Source: Mycobacterium sp. ST-F2
Lineage (GTDB): Bacteria > Actinomycetota > Actinomycetes > Mycobacteriales > Mycobacteriaceae
Direction of reading: 5' to 3'
DNA: 34,791 nt
Assembly: GCF_001905655.1 (NCBI RefSeq)
Contig: NZ_JMHT01000095.1
Span: 1 to 34,791, forward strand
Of this stretch, positions 33,268-34,791 are shown piece by piece. Made by a program: the position numbers and the translations under genes. Under the pieces are notes generated by a model. That model saw only the letters and a list, made by a program, of their open reading frames with translations. It was not told the DNA's origin and made no database searches. Each line of letters opens with the position of its first letter. Within the stretch, counting starts at the first letter, position 1.

Positions 33268-34761
33268 GTGTCCACCCTCGGTGATCTGCTCGCCGAGCAC
33301 ACTGTCCTGCCCGGCAATGCGGTCGACCATCTGCATGCCGTGGTCGGCGAGTGGCAGCTGCTCGCAGACCTGTCGTTCGCCGATTACCTGATGTGGGTCC
33401 GCCGCGACGACGGGGCGCTGGTGTGTGTGGCCCAGATTCGGCCCAACACCGCGTTGACGGTGCTGTTCGCCGACGCGGTCGGCACCATCAACTCGGCCGC
33501 CGACATGCCGGCCGTCACGGCGGCCTTCGAGACCGGACTCATCGGTCGCGGTGAGGAAAGCGCTGCGGCGCAAGGTGATTCGCGGCTGAACCTGGAGGCT
33601 GTGCCGGTCCGCTACGGCAATGATGTGGTCGCGGTGCTCACCCATCAGACCGCGCTTGCCGACCGGCGCAAGGTCGCGCCGCTCGAACAGGCCTACCTGG
33701 ACTGTGCCCGGGATCTGCTCCGCATGCTCGCCGAGGGGACGTTCCCGAACGTCGGTGACGTGCCGATGTCGCGGTCCAGCCCCCGCGTCGGCGACGGCCT
33801 GATCCGGTTGGACGTCGACGGGGTGGTGACCTTCGCCAGCCCCAACGCCATCTCGGCTTACCACCGGATGGGCCTGGCCACCGAGCTGGACGGCCACAAC
33901 CTGATCAGCGTCACCCGTCCGCTGATCTCTGATCCCTTCGACGCGCAGGAGCTCGCCAACCACGTCCGCGACCTGCTGGCGGGTGGTTCCAGCATGCGCA
34001 TGGAGATCGACGCCGGCGGCGCCGCGGTGCTGCTGCGCACCATCCCGCTGTCCGTGGGTGGCCAGGCGGTCGGTGCGGCGGTTCTGGTCCGCGACGTCAC
34101 CGAGATCAAGCGCCGCGACCGCGCACTGCTGTCCAAGGACGCCACGATCCGTGAGATTCACCACCGGGTGAAGAACAACCTGCAGACGGTGGCGGCGCTG
34201 CTGCGGCTGCAGTCCCGCCGGATGAACAACGCCGAGGCGCGCGAGGCACTGCTGGACTCGGTGCGCCGGGTGTCGTCGATCGCGCTCGTGCACGACGCGC
34301 TGTCGCTGTCGGTGGACGAGGAAGTGAACCTCGATGAGGTCATCGACCGCATCCTGCCGATGATGAACGACCTGGCGTCGCTGGGCGCACCCATCCGGGT
34401 GCGGCGGGAGGGCGATCTGGGTGTGCTGGATGCCGACCGGGCACACGCGCTGATCATGGTGATCACCGAGCTGGTGCAGAACGCCATCGAGCACGCTTTC
34501 GACCCGAGCACGGAACAGGGCAGCGTGACCATCAAGTCGGACCGGTCGGCGCGCTGGCTCGACGTCGTGGTGCACGACGACGGGCATGGGCTACCTGAGG
34601 GCTTCACCCTCGAGAACTCGGACCGGCTGGGGCTGCAGATCGTGCAGACGCAGGTGTCGTCGGTCCTCGACGGCTCACTGGAGATGAACGCGGCGCCGGG
34701 CGGCGGCACGGACGTGGTACTGCGCGTCCCGATCGGTCGCCGCGGCCGAGCCGCGCAGTAG
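33268..34761 (+). CDS. pdtaS: Sensor histidine kinase PdtaS
   Basis: PdtaS is the soluble kinase that phosphorylates PdtaR, an RNA-binding antiterminator; in M. tuberculosis it responds to copper and nitric oxide. The 497-residue protein has an N-terminal GAF domain (about residues 1-150), a PAS domain (about 175-285), the HisKA_2 dimerisation segment REIHHRVKNNLQTVAALLRLQSRR with H298-H299, and an HATPase domain (ELVQNAIEHAF, VHDDGHGLPEGF, RLGLQIVQTQV). The start is GTG 33268. The stop codon lies within a 26-bp tandem duplication that reaches the window edge. Confidence 0.95.
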   Translation: MSTLGDLLAEHTVLPGNAVDHLHAVVGEWQLLADLSFADYLMWVRRDDGALVCVAQIRPNTALTVLFADAVGTINSAADMPAVTAAFETGLIGRGEESAAAQGDSRLNLEAVPVRYGNDVVAVLTHQTALADRRKVAPLEQAYLDCARDLLRMLAEGTFPNVGDVPMSRSSPRVGDGLIRLDVDGVVTFASPNAISAYHRMGLATELDGHNLISVTRPLISDPFDAQELANHVRDLLAGGSSMRMEIDAGGAAVLLRTIPLSVGGQAVGAAVLVRDVTEIKRRDRALLSKDATIREIHHRVKNNLQTVAALLRLQSRRMNNAEAREALLDSVRRVSSIALVHDALSLSVDEEVNLDEVIDRILPMMNDLASLGAPIRVRREGDLGVLDADRAHALIMVITELVQNAIEHAFDPSTEQGSVTIKSDRSARWLDVVVHDDGHGLPEGFTLENSDRLGLQIVQTQVSSVLDGSLEMNAAPGGGTDVVLRVPIGRRGRAAQ

Positions 34762-34791
34762 GCCTGAGCGGCCGAGCCGCGCAGTAGGCCT
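34742..34791. repeat. 26-bp tandem duplication across the pdtaS stop codon
   Basis: A 24-base segment (34742-34765) recurs exactly at 34768-34791, a 26-base period. The first copy holds the last six pdtaS codons and the TAG stop. The array may continue beyond the window. Confidence 0.9.

Overview
This window is high-GC actinobacterial chromosome and, from gene content and order, almost certainly a mycobacterium, probably a non-tuberculous, Mycolicibacterium-type species. The runs tmk-mtrA-mtrB-lpqB-comF-hpf-secA1, acyltransferase-ppk2-(Rv3231c-like)-reductase-desA3, rsgA-aroA-SRAP and sigH-rshA-bL37-biotinyl protein-pdtaS match the M. tuberculosis Rv3247c-Rv3220c neighbourhood as I remember it. 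Species assignment is inference, since no search could be run.

Layout. (1) 1-2.6 kb is accessory and decayed: the tail of an unrecognised gene, a C-terminal remnant of a 13E12/DUF222 HNH protein, an 18-bp-arm palindrome, a weak small ORF, and a dicarboxylate symporter (dctA) where I would expect sahH. (2) 2.9-12.2 kb is the conserved core: thymidylate kinase, the MtrAB two-component system with lipoprotein LpqB, a ComF-type phosphoribosyltransferase, the long ribosome-hibernation factor with a structured leader, and SecA1. (3) 12.2-18.3 kb is lipid and polyphosphate metabolism: an Rv3235-family protein, an intact wax-ester synthase/DGAT-like protein with an altered active-site motif, PPK2, a small DUF6912-like protein, and the ferredoxin-reductase/DesA3 fatty-acid desaturase pair. 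The last two are preceded by matching 24-bp operator-like sites. (4) 18.3-23.3 kb holds a small lipoprotein, rsgA-aroA, and SRAP with a HemK-like methyltransferase. SRAP and aroA diverge over 18 bp. (5) 23.2-30.3 kb looks accessory: a BacA/SbmA-type ABC transporter, an ABCB-type exporter, a protein ending in two near-identical Cys/His modules, a methyltransferase, and divergent from it a three-gene unit in which an MpaB/DUF2236-like protein sits between two mutually similar two-TM mini-proteins. A 17-bp palindrome lies on both promoters. (6) 30.3-34.8 kb holds an SDR, a YbaK-type deacylase, sigH-rshA with a SigH-type promoter and a strong terminator, the 24-residue ribosomal protein bL37, a biotinyl carrier protein and the PdtaS sensor kinase. 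A 26-bp tandem duplication crosses the pdtaS stop codon.

Many genes appear to be leaderless: a TANNNT hexamer ends six or seven bases before the start codon of dctA, tmk, the Rv3231c-like gene, SRAP, the 28.8-kb methyltransferase and the SDR. I used this to choose several starts. The best candidates for something undescribed are the small-TM/MpaB-like/small-TM operon with its shared operator, the CCHH-repeat protein beside the two ABC transporters, and the paired desA3/reductase operators. No CRISPR array, tRNA, rRNA, prophage or intact insertion sequence was seen.
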